A stretch of 64,000 nt of DNA. Source: Myxococcus landrumus (GTDB lineage: Bacteria; Myxococcota; Myxococcia; Myxococcales; Myxococcaceae). Under the pieces are notes generated by a model that had not been told where the DNA came from, did no database searches, and worked only from the letters and a program-made list of their open reading frames with translations. The stretch is from NCBI RefSeq assembly GCF_017301635.1, contig NZ_CP071091.1, forward strand, positions 2,492,001 through 2,556,000, written 5' to 3'. Of this stretch, positions 1 through 8,140 are shown piece by piece; position 1 is the stretch's first letter, and each line of letters opens with the position of its first letter. Position numbers and translations under genes: made by a program.

Positions 1-20
1 GCCTCTGATGCCGTCGCCAT
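1..20 (-). CDS. secE: SecE, N-terminal fragment (cut by window edge)
   Basis: Only the first six codons (MATASE) are visible on the minus strand, starting from ATG at 20-18 behind a GTGAGG ribosome site. SecE is the small tail-anchored subunit of the SecYEG translocon. The identification rests mainly on position: in many bacteria secE follows tRNA-Trp and rpmG/tuf directly and precedes nusG. The fragment is too short to prove identity from sequence. Confidence 0.5.
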
Positions 21-76
21 GGTGCCTCACGAGGTATTGCGGATGCGAAATTTCACGAACTGCGGAAACACAGGAA

Positions 77-102
77 CCCCCGGTACCTCCAGGTACCGGG
101 GG
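77..102. repeat. Perfect 12-bp inverted repeat between tRNA-Trp and secE
   Basis: Arms CCCCCGGTACCT (77-88) and AGGTACCGGGGG (91-102) are exact reverse complements separated by two bases. On the transcribed minus strand this makes a very stable hairpin just after the 3' end of tRNA-Trp. No T-run follows, so an intrinsic terminator is unlikely. A processing signal or attenuator between the tRNA and secE would fit. Confidence 0.6.
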
Positions 103-121
103 CCCCGCTCCTACTGAGACT

Positions 122-197
122 TGGCAGGCCAGGAGGGATTCGAACCCCCAACACGCGGATTTGGAGACCGCTGCTCTACCGTTGGAGCTACTGGCCT
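122..197 (-). tRNA. tRNA-Trp (CCA anticodon)
   Basis: The minus strand folds into a full cloverleaf with acceptor arm AGGCCAG/CTGGCCT, anticodon loop CTCCAAA with anticodon CCA, and T-loop TTCGAAT. The 3' CCA is encoded. It is the last tRNA of the tuf transcription unit and sits directly ahead of secE, the usual bacterial arrangement. Confidence 0.97.
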
Positions 198-220
198 AAG
201 AACTCTCAGGAACTACCGAC

Positions 221-385
221 CTAGACCTTACCTTCTTTGTGGTCCGTGTGCTTGCGGCAGCGCGAACAGAACTTGCTCAACTCAAGCTTGTCCTGGCTCT
301 TCCGCTTGTTCTTCGTGGTCGTGTAGTTCCGCTCTTTGCACACCGTGCACTCGAGCGAAATAATGGAACGATTGCCCTTCGGCAT
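221..385 (-). CDS. rpmG: 50S ribosomal protein L33
   Basis: A 54-residue basic protein beginning [21 protein letters not shown]33 is a small protein of the large ribosomal subunit near the E site. Two CxxC pairs (ECTVC near residues 13-16 and FCSRC near 41-45) mark the zinc-binding C+ form of L33, and the length is normal. It starts at ATG 385 behind a GATGAGG site and lies about 100 bp downstream of tuf in the same direction, before tRNA-Trp and secE. Identification is firm from length, charge, cysteine spacing and position. Confidence 0.95.
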   Translation of the reverse strand: MPKGNRSIISLECTVCKERNYTTTKNKRKSQDKLELSKFCSRCRKHTDHKEGKV

Positions 386-407
386 GGCCTACCTCATCAG
401 ACACGGA

Positions 408-438
408 AGGGGAAGGTTACCAGAAGGCACCTTCCCCT
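408..438. repeat. 10-bp hairpin in the tuf-rpmG spacer
   Basis: AGGGGAAGGT (408-417) and ACCTTCCCCT (429-438) are exact reverse complements around an 11-base loop. A second, weaker hairpin (GGAGGC 461-466 with GCCTCC 473-478) lies next to the tuf stop codon. Neither has a T-run on the minus strand. They may be RNA-processing or mRNA 3'-end stabilising structures within the operon. Confidence 0.45.
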
Positions 439-486
439 CGAAATCCGGTGTTTGGGGCCAGGAGGCTTGAGTGCCTCCCAGGCGAG

Positions 487-1677
<1,191 letters not shown>

Positions 1678-1694
1678 GACACTCCTCTAAAAAA

Positions 1695-1770
1695 TGGAGC
1701 CCTGAACCAGGATTGAACTGGTGACCTCATCCTTACCAAGGATGCGCTCTGCCAACTGAGCTATCAGGGC
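1695..1770 (-). tRNA. tRNA-Thr (GGT anticodon)
   Basis: Cloverleaf on the minus strand with acceptor GCCCTGA/TCAGGGC, anticodon loop TTGGTAA (anticodon GGT), T-loop TTCAATC, discriminator T and encoded CCA. It lies 17 bp upstream of the tuf start and corresponds in position to thrT of the enterobacterial tufB operon. Confidence 0.97.
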
Positions 1771-1796
1771 TTGGCGATACTATGAACTACAACGTT

Positions 1797-1874
<78 letters not shown>

Positions 1875-1881
1875 TGCCGAG

Positions 1882-1965
1882 TGGAGGGAGATGGATTCGA
1901 ACCATCGAAGGCGTAGAGCCGGCAGATTTACAGTCTGCTCCCTTTGGCCGCTTGGGTATCCCTCC
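1882..1965 (-). tRNA. tRNA-Tyr (GTA anticodon)
   Basis: An 84-nt class II tRNA on the minus strand with acceptor GGAGGGA, anticodon loop CTGTAAA (anticodon GTA), a long variable arm, T-loop TTCGAAT and encoded CCA. Second in the tRNA run ahead of tuf. Confidence 0.97.
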
Positions 1966-2044
1966 GGACTTTTCACAGCAACTGCTTACTACCCCACCCC
2001 GTTACTGCTTGTCTCGGGCCCTTGTCCGCGGCCCCGTCCTGCTT

Positions 2045-2117
2045 GGCCGGCGGCGGGACTTGAACCCGCGACCTACTGATTACAAATCAGTTGCTCTACC
2101 GACTGAGCTACACCGGC
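2045..2117 (-). tRNA. tRNA-Thr (TGT anticodon)
   Basis: Cloverleaf on the minus strand with acceptor GCCGGTG/CGCCGGC, anticodon stem ACTGA/TCAGT around TTTGTAA (anticodon TGT) and T-loop TTCAAGT. It is the first gene of the tRNA-tuf unit. Unlike its neighbours, the gene does not encode the terminal CCA: the acceptor stem is followed by C then AAG. The discriminator base would therefore be C73, which is rare outside tRNA-His. Confidence 0.95.
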
Positions 2118-2197
2118 ACTCATCCGGCCCCTACCCACCGCCCTACCCACCTCCACCGGAACCGTCAACCACCCGGCGCCGATGTGCGAGGCGCGCC

Positions 2198-2226
2198 CTT
2201 TTAGAAGTCCCCATCACCCAAGTCAA
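2198..2226 (-). promoter_or_regulatory. Sigma-70-type promoter of the tRNA-tuf operon
   Basis: On the minus strand TTGACT (2226-2221) is separated by 17 bases from TAAAAG (2203-2198), close to the consensus for a housekeeping promoter. The bases after the -10 box are GGGCGCGCC, a GC-rich discriminator of the type linked to stringent control of stable RNA genes. The first tRNA begins about 80 bases downstream. The assignment is by motif and position only. Confidence 0.65.
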
Positions 2227-2249
2227 GGAGATTGATCCCAGGTGCCGAC

Positions 2250-3056
2250 CTACGAACGGGAAGGGCTCCCGCGCTGCCGGGCGACCTCATATAGCAGAAC
2301 GCCGGCCGAAACGGACGCATTGAGTGAACCGACCTGACCCGTCATCGGAATCCGCAGGCGATGGTCACAGTGCTTGAGGACTCCCTCCCGCACACCCGGC
2401 CCCTCGGCGCCCACCACCAGGGCAAGGGGGCCGTCCAGCCGGGCATTCCACATGGGTTCCGTTGCCCCCACGTCCGCGGCCGCCACCCAAAGCCCCGCCT
2501 CCTTCAGCTGCTCCAGAGCACGGGAGATGTTCACGACGCGCGCGACCAGGCAGTGCTCCACCGCTCCGGCTGAAGCCTTGGCCACCGTGCCCGTCACTTG
2601 GACGGCTCGGTCCTTGGCGATGACGACCCCGTGGGCCCCCAGTGCATGGGCGGACCGGATGATGGCGCCCAGGTTGTGCGGGTCCTGGATTCCGTCGAGC
2701 ACCACCACGAGCGGGGGCCTCTTGCTCGCCTTGGCGGCGTCCAGGATGTCCTCCAGGTCCGCGTACTTGAAACCTCGGAGCTCCAGCACCACACCCTGGT
2801 GCACACCGCCGTCCGCCATCGCCGCCATGCGCTCGCGGGTCACCTTCTCCACACGGACGCCCGCCTCCCGGGCACGGCTGAGCAACTCGCCCGAAGCCCG
2901 GGCCGCCAGTTGCCCCTCCACGACGTACAACCTCTCCACCTCGTCCGGCCGAGCCCGCAGGGCCTCGAGGACCGGATTGACCCCATAGACGTGGCGCAAG
3001 GAGGAATCTCCACCTTCACGCTCGCCTCGACCACCTCGGGAGGAACGCTCACTCAT
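2250..3056 (-). CDS. rlmB: 23S rRNA (guanosine-2'-O-)-methyltransferase RlmB
   Basis: A 268-residue SpoU/TrmH-family (SPOUT) 2'-O-methyltransferase. An N-terminal substrate-binding domain begins at about residue 22 (HVYGVNPVLEAL) after a short basic extension. The catalytic knot carries motif 1 DGIQDPHNLG (121-130), motif 2 GAEGPG (216-221) and motif 3 GSLNASVSAG (243-252). RlmB methylates G2251 of 23S rRNA in E. coli using S-adenosylmethionine. The length matches the family. The gene runs toward the tRNA-tuf operon but that operon has its own promoter. Other TrmH paralogues cannot be fully excluded, but the N-terminal domain favours RlmB. Confidence 0.9.
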   Translation of the reverse strand: MSERSSRGGRGEREGGDSSLRHVYGVNPVLEALRARPDEVERLYVVEGQLAARASGELLSRAREAGVRVEKVTRERMAAMADGGVHQGVVLELRGFKYADLEDILDAAKASKRPPLVVVLDGIQDPHNLGAIIRSAHALGAHGVVIAKDRAVQVTGTVAKASAGAVEHCLVARVVNISRALEQLKEAGLWVAAADVGATEPMWNARLDGPLALVVGAEGPGVREGVLKHCDHRLRIPMTGQVGSLNASVSAGVLLYEVARQRGSPSRS

Positions 3057-3061
3057 GGGAA

Positions 3062-3511
3062 CTAGAGAACCTCGACGGGAACAGAGAGGGTCTTCTGCTG
3101 GCGGGCGCAGATCTTCTCCGTGCAGATGAAGAAGACGAGCTTGGCGTCCACCGAGCCCTTGCCAGCCGCCGCCGCGGAGAAAGCCACCTCGAAGCGAGGG
3201 TCCACGTACTGCTGCCCCGCGGCCTTCTTCGACACCGAGTCCTCGCGCCCCAGCTTCTCCTTCGCCACCGAGACGTGTGAGGCCTTCACGTCCAACTTCA
3301 ACGGGGCCTCCTCTGAGACGTGCGCGCCGGACTTCGTCTTGACGGACACCACGAACACGCCCTTCTCGCCCACCTTGACCTGCGTGGAGGAGCCGTCCGT
3401 GGACACGTCATAGAGGCTCGCCGGATCGACCTCATTGGCGAACGCCGGGGCCGCCCAGACACCGGCCACCATCAAGGCCGCAACGGAAGTGAGCTTTCGG
3501 AAGTGCGACAT
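3062..3511 (-). CDS. Small exported protein resembling the DsbD alpha domain
   Basis: A 149-residue protein with a clear signal peptide (MSHFRKLTSVAALMVAGVWA, cleavage near AFA-NEV). The start at ATG 3511 is chosen because a CAGGAG site precedes it and an upstream start would overlap the ligase gene. The mature part is beta-rich (repeated KVDVKA/VSVKTK strands) and ends with FFICTEKICARQQ, a spaced cysteine pair resembling that of the periplasmic alpha domain of DsbD. A role in thiol-disulfide handling is an inference. The gene lies 5 bp before rlmB in the same direction. Confidence 0.65.
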   Translation of the reverse strand: MSHFRKLTSVAALMVAGVWAAPAFANEVDPASLYDVSTDGSSTQVKVGEKGVFVVSVKTKSGAHVSEEAPLKLDVKASHVSVAKEKLGREDSVSKKAAGQQYVDPRFEVAFSAAAAGKGSVDAKLVFFICTEKICARQQKTLSVPVEVL

Positions 3512-3575
3512 GGGTGAAGTCTCCTGGAAACGGGTGGTGCGTATCACGCCTGCGACGTGCGAGCCGGCTTTCTCT

Positions 3576-4580
3576 TCATGCCCCCCCGCGCCCTCCGCTG
3601 GGCGTGCGGCTCGCACGCTTTCCACGAGGCGAGGGAGTCGGCGACAAATCAGGATCGGCAAGGGGCAGTGGTGGAATGAGGTCCGGAGTCGACACGGGCT
3701 CCGCCCCAGCGACCAGCTCCTCTGCCCGAAGGATGATGGGCGTGGCCAGGTCCAAGCCCGTCGCGGCTTCCATCTCCGGCAACGCGGGGGAGCTGTTCAC
3801 TTCGAACACCTTCGAGTGCCCCTCCACGTCCAGCAGGTCCACCGCCGCTACCTCCAACCCCACCAGCCGCGTGGCCTTCTCCGCGGTGGCTCGCTGGCCG
3901 GGCGACAGCTCCATCGCCTCCAAGCGCGCTCCCTTGATGAGCGTGTGAGCAAGCCTGCCTGGCCTCGGTCGGCGCCGCACCGCGGCCACCGCCTTGCCTC
4001 CCACGACGAGCACCCGCACATCCTGGCTCGTGCTCTTCACGTACTCCTGCATCACCAGGTTGTGCCCCAGGCCGAGGACCGCCTCGAGCGCGGCCTCCAG
4101 TGACTGGAGGCTCTCGCACACCATCACCCCGTGCTTCTCCTGCCCCTGAAGGAGCTTCACCAGCACGGGCACCCCGCCCACCAGCCCCACCATCTCCTTG
4201 AGGTGAGCAGCGTCCCGAGCCATCACCGTCGCGGGAATCGCGATGCCATGGGCCGACAACAACTGCAGCGAGCGCATCTTGCTGCGCGACTGGGCAATGG
4301 CCTGGGCGTGGTTGACGAGCGGAACCCCGCTCAGGACGAACTGGTTCACCACCGCCAGGCCGTAGGTGCTGATGGACTGCGCAATCCGCGGCAACACCAC
4401 GTCCGTGGGCGCCAGCTTCTTGCGGTCGTAGTAGAGCGTCGCGCGCCCACCACCATCCAAGTGCATCTGCACTCGGAGCGGGTTGAGTACCCGCATCCGG
4501 TGACCTCGAGCACGCCCCGCCTCGACAAGGCGTCGAGTGGACGGAATGGAAGCGGAGCGCGAGAGGAGCGTGACTTTCAT
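3576..4580 (-). CDS. RimK-type ATP-grasp ligase
   Basis: A 334-residue protein of the RimK/ATP-grasp family, whose members join an amino acid to a carboxylate of a peptide, protein or cofactor using ATP. The N-terminal RimK domain contains VVLPRI (61-66). The ATP-grasp core includes VKLLQGQ (141-147), the MQEYVK segment (178-182) and the metal-binding FEVNSSP (259-265). The C-terminal 45 residues are proline- and arginine-rich and look disordered. The substrate cannot be read from sequence: S6 glutamylation, coenzyme gamma-F420-like or peptide ligation are all possible. It lies upstream of the small exported protein with about 65 bp between them. Confidence 0.85.
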   Translation of the reverse strand: MKVTLLSRSASIPSTRRLVEAGRARGHRMRVLNPLRVQMHLDGGGRATLYYDRKKLAPTDVVLPRIAQSISTYGLAVVNQFVLSGVPLVNHAQAIAQSRSKMRSLQLLSAHGIAIPATVMARDAAHLKEMVGLVGGVPVLVKLLQGQEKHGVMVCESLQSLEAALEAVLGLGHNLVMQEYVKSTSQDVRVLVVGGKAVAAVRRRPRPGRLAHTLIKGARLEAMELSPGQRATAEKATRLVGLEVAAVDLLDVEGHSKVFEVNSSPALPEMEAATGLDLATPIILRAEELVAGAEPVSTPDLIPPLPLADPDLSPTPSPRGKRASRTPSGGRGGA

Positions 4581-4661
4581 GGGTGGGGACGGCGGCCGGA
4601 CCGCGGCGGGGGACCTATAATCCCCACACCCTCCCGGGTAAAGCCGCCCCCGCCCGCCTGC

Positions 4662-5945
4662 CTATCGCAGCCGGATGGCGCGAATCTCGATATTGACCGG
4701 CGCTTCCGGACGCGAGTTCTTGATCCGCTCGCACGTCGCGCCATTGAAGCGCACGCCGTCCGGCGTCAGCTCCCAGGTTCCATCGCTGGCCACGGTGCGC
4801 TGCCCCTCGACGTACACGACGATGAGCTTGGGGTCCGACGGAAGCTGCGGCCCCTTCAGGCGAATCAGGCACGGCTCCAAGTTGGTGACTTCCTTGCTGA
4901 TTCGCTCCAGCGCGTCGGCGAGCTCCGCCTGATTGCCCGCCTGGTAGAAGCTGCGGCCGCACAGGCCCGTCACCGCGTTGCAGGTGTCGTTGGCGCCGCA
5001 AGCGGTCGGGTCATCGGTGCACGAACGAGCAAAACCACCCGCCGCCGCCATCGCCTGGAGCACCGCAGGCCCTTCGCCCGAGGCCGTCTCCGCACCAAAG
5101 CCGATGACGATGGTCGTGATGTTCTTGGCCTTCAGCTCACTCACCGCCGCCACGGAGGCATTGGTGTCAAGGCAGCCGCGGCGCTCGTAGGTGGTGCTCG
5201 TCGCGCAAAGATTCCCCGCGATGGTGCACTTGCACTGCGCCGGGTTTTCCCGGCCCGAGTACTCGTTGCTCACGTTGCAGTTGGGCAGACCGTCCGTCAG
5301 CAGAATGAGGAACTGCTTGCGGTTCGCGTCCTGCAAGCTCGGCAGTTCGCCCACGAAGCGGAGACTGCCGCTCGTCGGAGTGCCGCCCACGGGCCGTCCG
5401 GTTCCCGCGTTGGGAATGCCCTGAACGATGTCCCTGATGGCATTGGCATGCGCCAGGAGCCCGGTGTCATCATCCGCGGTGGGCAGATCCTTGCGAATCG
5501 ACAGCGACGTGGAGGCATTGCACGCCTCGGCGCCGGAATCGCTCTTCGACTCAGGATAGGTCGTGAGACCGAAACGCACGTCCTTGCCCGTCTTCGTGAG
5601 GAAGCTGGGCACCGCGGCCTGAAGCTCCGTCCAACGCGTGGGGCACGTCGCCGTGGGGCACGGCAGCTCCCCACCACAAGTGGTCGTCCCGCCATTCGGG
5701 GACCCATCCGGAACCTTGCACGACGGATGCGAGGGGTTCACTGGAAGGGTCATCGAGCCCGAGACGTCCACCAACATCATGACGTTGGGCTTGCTCGCGA
5801 GGGCGGTGATGGTCTCCTCGACGGTCGTCTGCGCGATGGCGATCGGCTCCACCGGTTCGAAGTCGTAGGACTGACAACCCGTGGCGACGACACCCGAGAG
5901 GGCGCCGAGAACAAGAGCGCTCAGGAGGGGCAACTTGGCGCGCAT
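4662..5945 (-). CDS. Lipoprotein with a von Willebrand factor A domain
   Basis: A 427-residue lipoprotein from ATG 5945. The signal peptide ends at a lipobox VATGC with Cys24. The vWA domain begins near residue 53 and has a complete MIDAS motif DVSGS (D60, S62, S64) for metal-dependent ligand binding. The region is rich in cysteines (for example SCTDDPTACGANDTC), as is common in myxobacterial exported vWA proteins. The C-terminal 70 residues form a beta-rich domain. It is probably anchored in the outer or inner membrane and has a binding or adhesion role, but the ligand is unknown. A start ten codons earlier (MRSRRN) has no ribosome site. Confidence 0.85.
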   Translation of the reverse strand: MRAKLPLLSALVLGALSGVVATGCQSYDFEPVEPIAIAQTTVEETITALASKPNVMMLVDVSGSMTLPVNPSHPSCKVPDGSPNGGTTTCGGELPCPTATCPTRWTELQAAVPSFLTKTGKDVRFGLTTYPESKSDSGAEACNASTSLSIRKDLPTADDDTGLLAHANAIRDIVQGIPNAGTGRPVGGTPTSGSLRFVGELPSLQDANRKQFLILLTDGLPNCNVSNEYSGRENPAQCKCTIAGNLCATSTTYERRGCLDTNASVAAVSELKAKNITTIVIGFGAETASGEGPAVLQAMAAAGGFARSCTDDPTACGANDTCNAVTGLCGRSFYQAGNQAELADALERISKEVTNLEPCLIRLKGPQLPSDPKLIVVYVEGQRTVASDGTWELTPDGVRFNGATCERIKNSRPEAPVNIEIRAIRLR

Positions 5946-6191
5946 AGGCAATGAATTCCTTCTGCTTCTCATGGGGGGACGCGGAGCTCCGCGCGGCCGG
6001 AGTTCTACGGAGACGGCTCCGAGGCAGAGTAACGCGTGACTCCCCTCTGAGGCTACAGCCTCAACAAGGGGCCCCACCGGTTCGAATGGTACTGCGAGGT
6101 TACAGCATGGACCGATGCCGGCTCCCCTCCAGGCACACACCGCGTGTGGCGTACGCGACATCACCCCAGCCCCGGCATGTCCGTCAGCGAC

Positions 6192-6584
6192 CTACAGCGT
6201 CAACGTGCGGGCTCCCTGGGTGAGCCGCCACAGCGAGGCAAGGCCCATCACCTCATCCAGCGCCCCCTGAAGGGCCTCCGGCTCGAAGCCGCACAGACGC
6301 ACCGTCGTGTCACAGGCGATCAGCTTCGCTCCGAGTGCCCTCGCCTCCTCCAGCATCCGGGCTGGCGCGGGCAGTCCCATGGCCTCGCCTCGCGCGTGCT
6401 CCTCGCCCTCCCGCACGCCTTCGGGCTGACCCAAAGTCCCGCCTACCCAGGCACGCAACGCGTCGAAGGCCAGGACGACATAGACCTCGTCCCCCATCGC
6501 GGCAGCGGTGATGCCCATGGAGCTCGCCTGGAACGCAGGCTCATACGTCGCGTGCTGTAGAAAGAAGAAGACACGTCCGGCCAT
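6192..6584 (-). CDS. DsrE/DsrF-like family protein
   Basis: A 130-residue cytosolic protein with the DsrE/TusD alpha/beta fold pattern. It starts AGRVFFFLQHATYEPAFQA, continues with a hydrophobic strand (EVYVVLAFDALRAW) and has LIACDTTVRLCGF near residues 88-100, where sulfur-relay members keep a reactive cysteine. DsrE proteins move persulfide sulfur or act as small subunits in sulfur metabolism. Neither partner subunits nor a tus operon is nearby, so the function here is unassigned. It is divergent from the HEAT-repeat gene across about 80 bp. Confidence 0.75.
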   Translation of the reverse strand: MAGRVFFFLQHATYEPAFQASSMGITAAAMGDEVYVVLAFDALRAWVGGTLGQPEGVREGEEHARGEAMGLPAPARMLEEARALGAKLIACDTTVRLCGFEPEALQGALDEVMGLASLWRLTQGARTLTL

Positions 6585-6667
6585 CGACGGAGCACCATAC
6601 CGGGGTTCCTGTTCGCGCGGGCAACCGGCGTATAACCCGGCACATCCCCCAGCCAGAGGCGTTCCTC

Positions 6668-7315
6668 ATGTCGATGTCGACACCGCCGCCCACCTCTCGC
6701 GCCATCGGCCCCCGCACCTCGTCCCGGCGCGGATGGTGCCTCCTGGCCCTCGGAGCCGGGCTTGTCACGTCCACGGGGGGGAGCGCGCTCGCGCTCTCGC
6801 GTACCTCCAACGAGCCCCCGGCGGCGACACTCCCTGCCTCCCCCAGCGAGCTTCGGGCGCAGGTGCTGGCCCTGCTCGATGCCTCCCAGGGACCCGTCCG
6901 CGAGGAGCAGTGGCGGCGGCTCGGAACTCAAGCCGTGCCCGTCCTGAGCGCGCTCGCGATGGACAACTCCGTCGTTCCGTCGCGGCGCTCACGGGCCATC
7001 GCATCGCTGGCCCTGGTGGACCCGACTCAAGGCGCCCGCTCCATCCAGGAAGTCCTCGACGACACGCACGCGCCCGTCGACGTTCGCGTCAGCGCCGCGG
7101 AAGCACTCGCCCAGTGCATGGGAGTCGAGGCCATTGGACTCCTCGCCGCGCGGCTCGCGGACCGTGAAGCCCCGGTGCGCGAAGCCGTGGCCTTGACGCT
7201 CGGGAGGCTGGGAGGGCAGCAGGCTCGGCAGGTCCTCGAGGAGCGACTCCCCGTCGAGGAACGCCCCCTCGTGCGTGAGGCCCTCCAACGCGGACTCACG
7301 CTCGCCGAGCCTTGA
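6668..7315 (+). CDS. Membrane-anchored or exported HEAT-repeat protein
   Basis: A 215-residue protein. An N-terminal hydrophobic stretch after a basic segment (RRGWCLLALGAGLVTSTGG, about residues 20-38) is a signal anchor or signal peptide. The C-terminal two thirds contain three to four HEAT-like helical pairs (for example VRVSAAEALAQ and VREAVALTLGRLGG). HEAT repeats are protein-binding scaffolds and no catalytic motif is visible. The start ATG is preceded by GAGGCG. It runs toward the HAD phosphatase gene 48 bp downstream. Confidence 0.75.
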   Translation: MSMSTPPPTSRAIGPRTSSRRGWCLLALGAGLVTSTGGSALALSRTSNEPPAATLPASPSELRAQVLALLDASQGPVREEQWRRLGTQAVPVLSALAMDNSVVPSRRSRAIASLALVDPTQGARSIQEVLDDTHAPVDVRVSAAEALAQCMGVEAIGLLAARLADREAPVREAVALTLGRLGGQQARQVLEERLPVEERPLVREALQRGLTLAEP

Positions 7316-7363
7316 GCCCCTTGGCTCGACTCGGGACTCGCGTCGGCCGAAGGCTTCCGTTAG

Positions 7364-8068
7364 ATGGGGGCCATGCGCCCCACGGTCCTCCTGTTCGATA
7401 TCGACGGCACCCTCATCACCACCGGTGGCGCTGGCCGCCGCGCCATGGACCTTGCCTTCGAGCAGCTCCACGGACGCCGTGATGCCTGCGACTCATTCCA
7501 CATGTCCGGGATGACGGACCGGGCCATCGTCCGCAAGGCCCTCCGCATCATCGGCGTCGAGGACACGGAAGCGGCCATCGACGCCGGCATCGTCGCCTAC
7601 CTCGCGCACCTCACGGAAGAAGTCCGCAAGGTCGACGAGCAGCGCTACATCGTCTTCCCCGGCATCCGCGAGGCCGTCATCGAGGCTCGCAAACGCCCGG
7701 GCTTCGCCGTGGGACTCGGGACTGGCAACATCCGCGCTGGGGCGCGAGTGAAGCTGGAGCGCGTGGCCATTCATGACCAGTTCTCCTTTGGTGGCTTCGG
7801 CTGCGACCATGAGAACCGCGTGGAGCTGATTCGCCAAGGCGCCGAGGCCGGCGCGGCGACACTTGGAGTCCCTCGCGAGGACTGCCGGGTGGTCATCATC
7901 GGCGACACGCCCATGGATGTCGCCGCGGCCCTTGGCATTGGCGCCGAGTGCATCGGCGTGGGCACCGGCACCTATAAGGCCGAGGCCCTGCTGGAGGCCG
8001 GCGCACACGCCGCGTTCCCGGACTTCACGCACCCCGAGGCCCTTCCGACCTTGCTCGGCGGACGCTGA
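7364..8068 (+). CDS. HAD-superfamily hydrolase, phosphoglycolate-phosphatase-like
   Basis: A 234-residue haloacid dehalogenase-type phosphatase. Motif I LLFDIDGTL contains the two catalytic aspartates at residues 11 and 13. Motif II is GLGTGN near 127, and motif IV VVIIGDTPMDV near 178-188 supplies the Mg2+-binding acids. A helical cap lies between motifs I and II (about 20-85). The length and cap type resemble Gph/PGP-like enzymes, but the substrate cannot be assigned. ATG at 7373 is an alternative start three codons later. Confidence 0.85.
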   Translation: MGAMRPTVLLFDIDGTLITTGGAGRRAMDLAFEQLHGRRDACDSFHMSGMTDRAIVRKALRIIGVEDTEAAIDAGIVAYLAHLTEEVRKVDEQRYIVFPGIREAVIEARKRPGFAVGLGTGNIRAGARVKLERVAIHDQFSFGGFGCDHENRVELIRQGAEAGAATLGVPREDCRVVIIGDTPMDVAAALGIGAECIGVGTGTYKAEALLEAGAHAAFPDFTHPEALPTLLGGR

Positions 8069-8140
8069 GGCCTTCCGCCCGCGCTCGGACCCGAGCTCGG
8101 GCTTGTGGTATCTCCGCCGCCCTCTCGAGGAGCCCACCGC

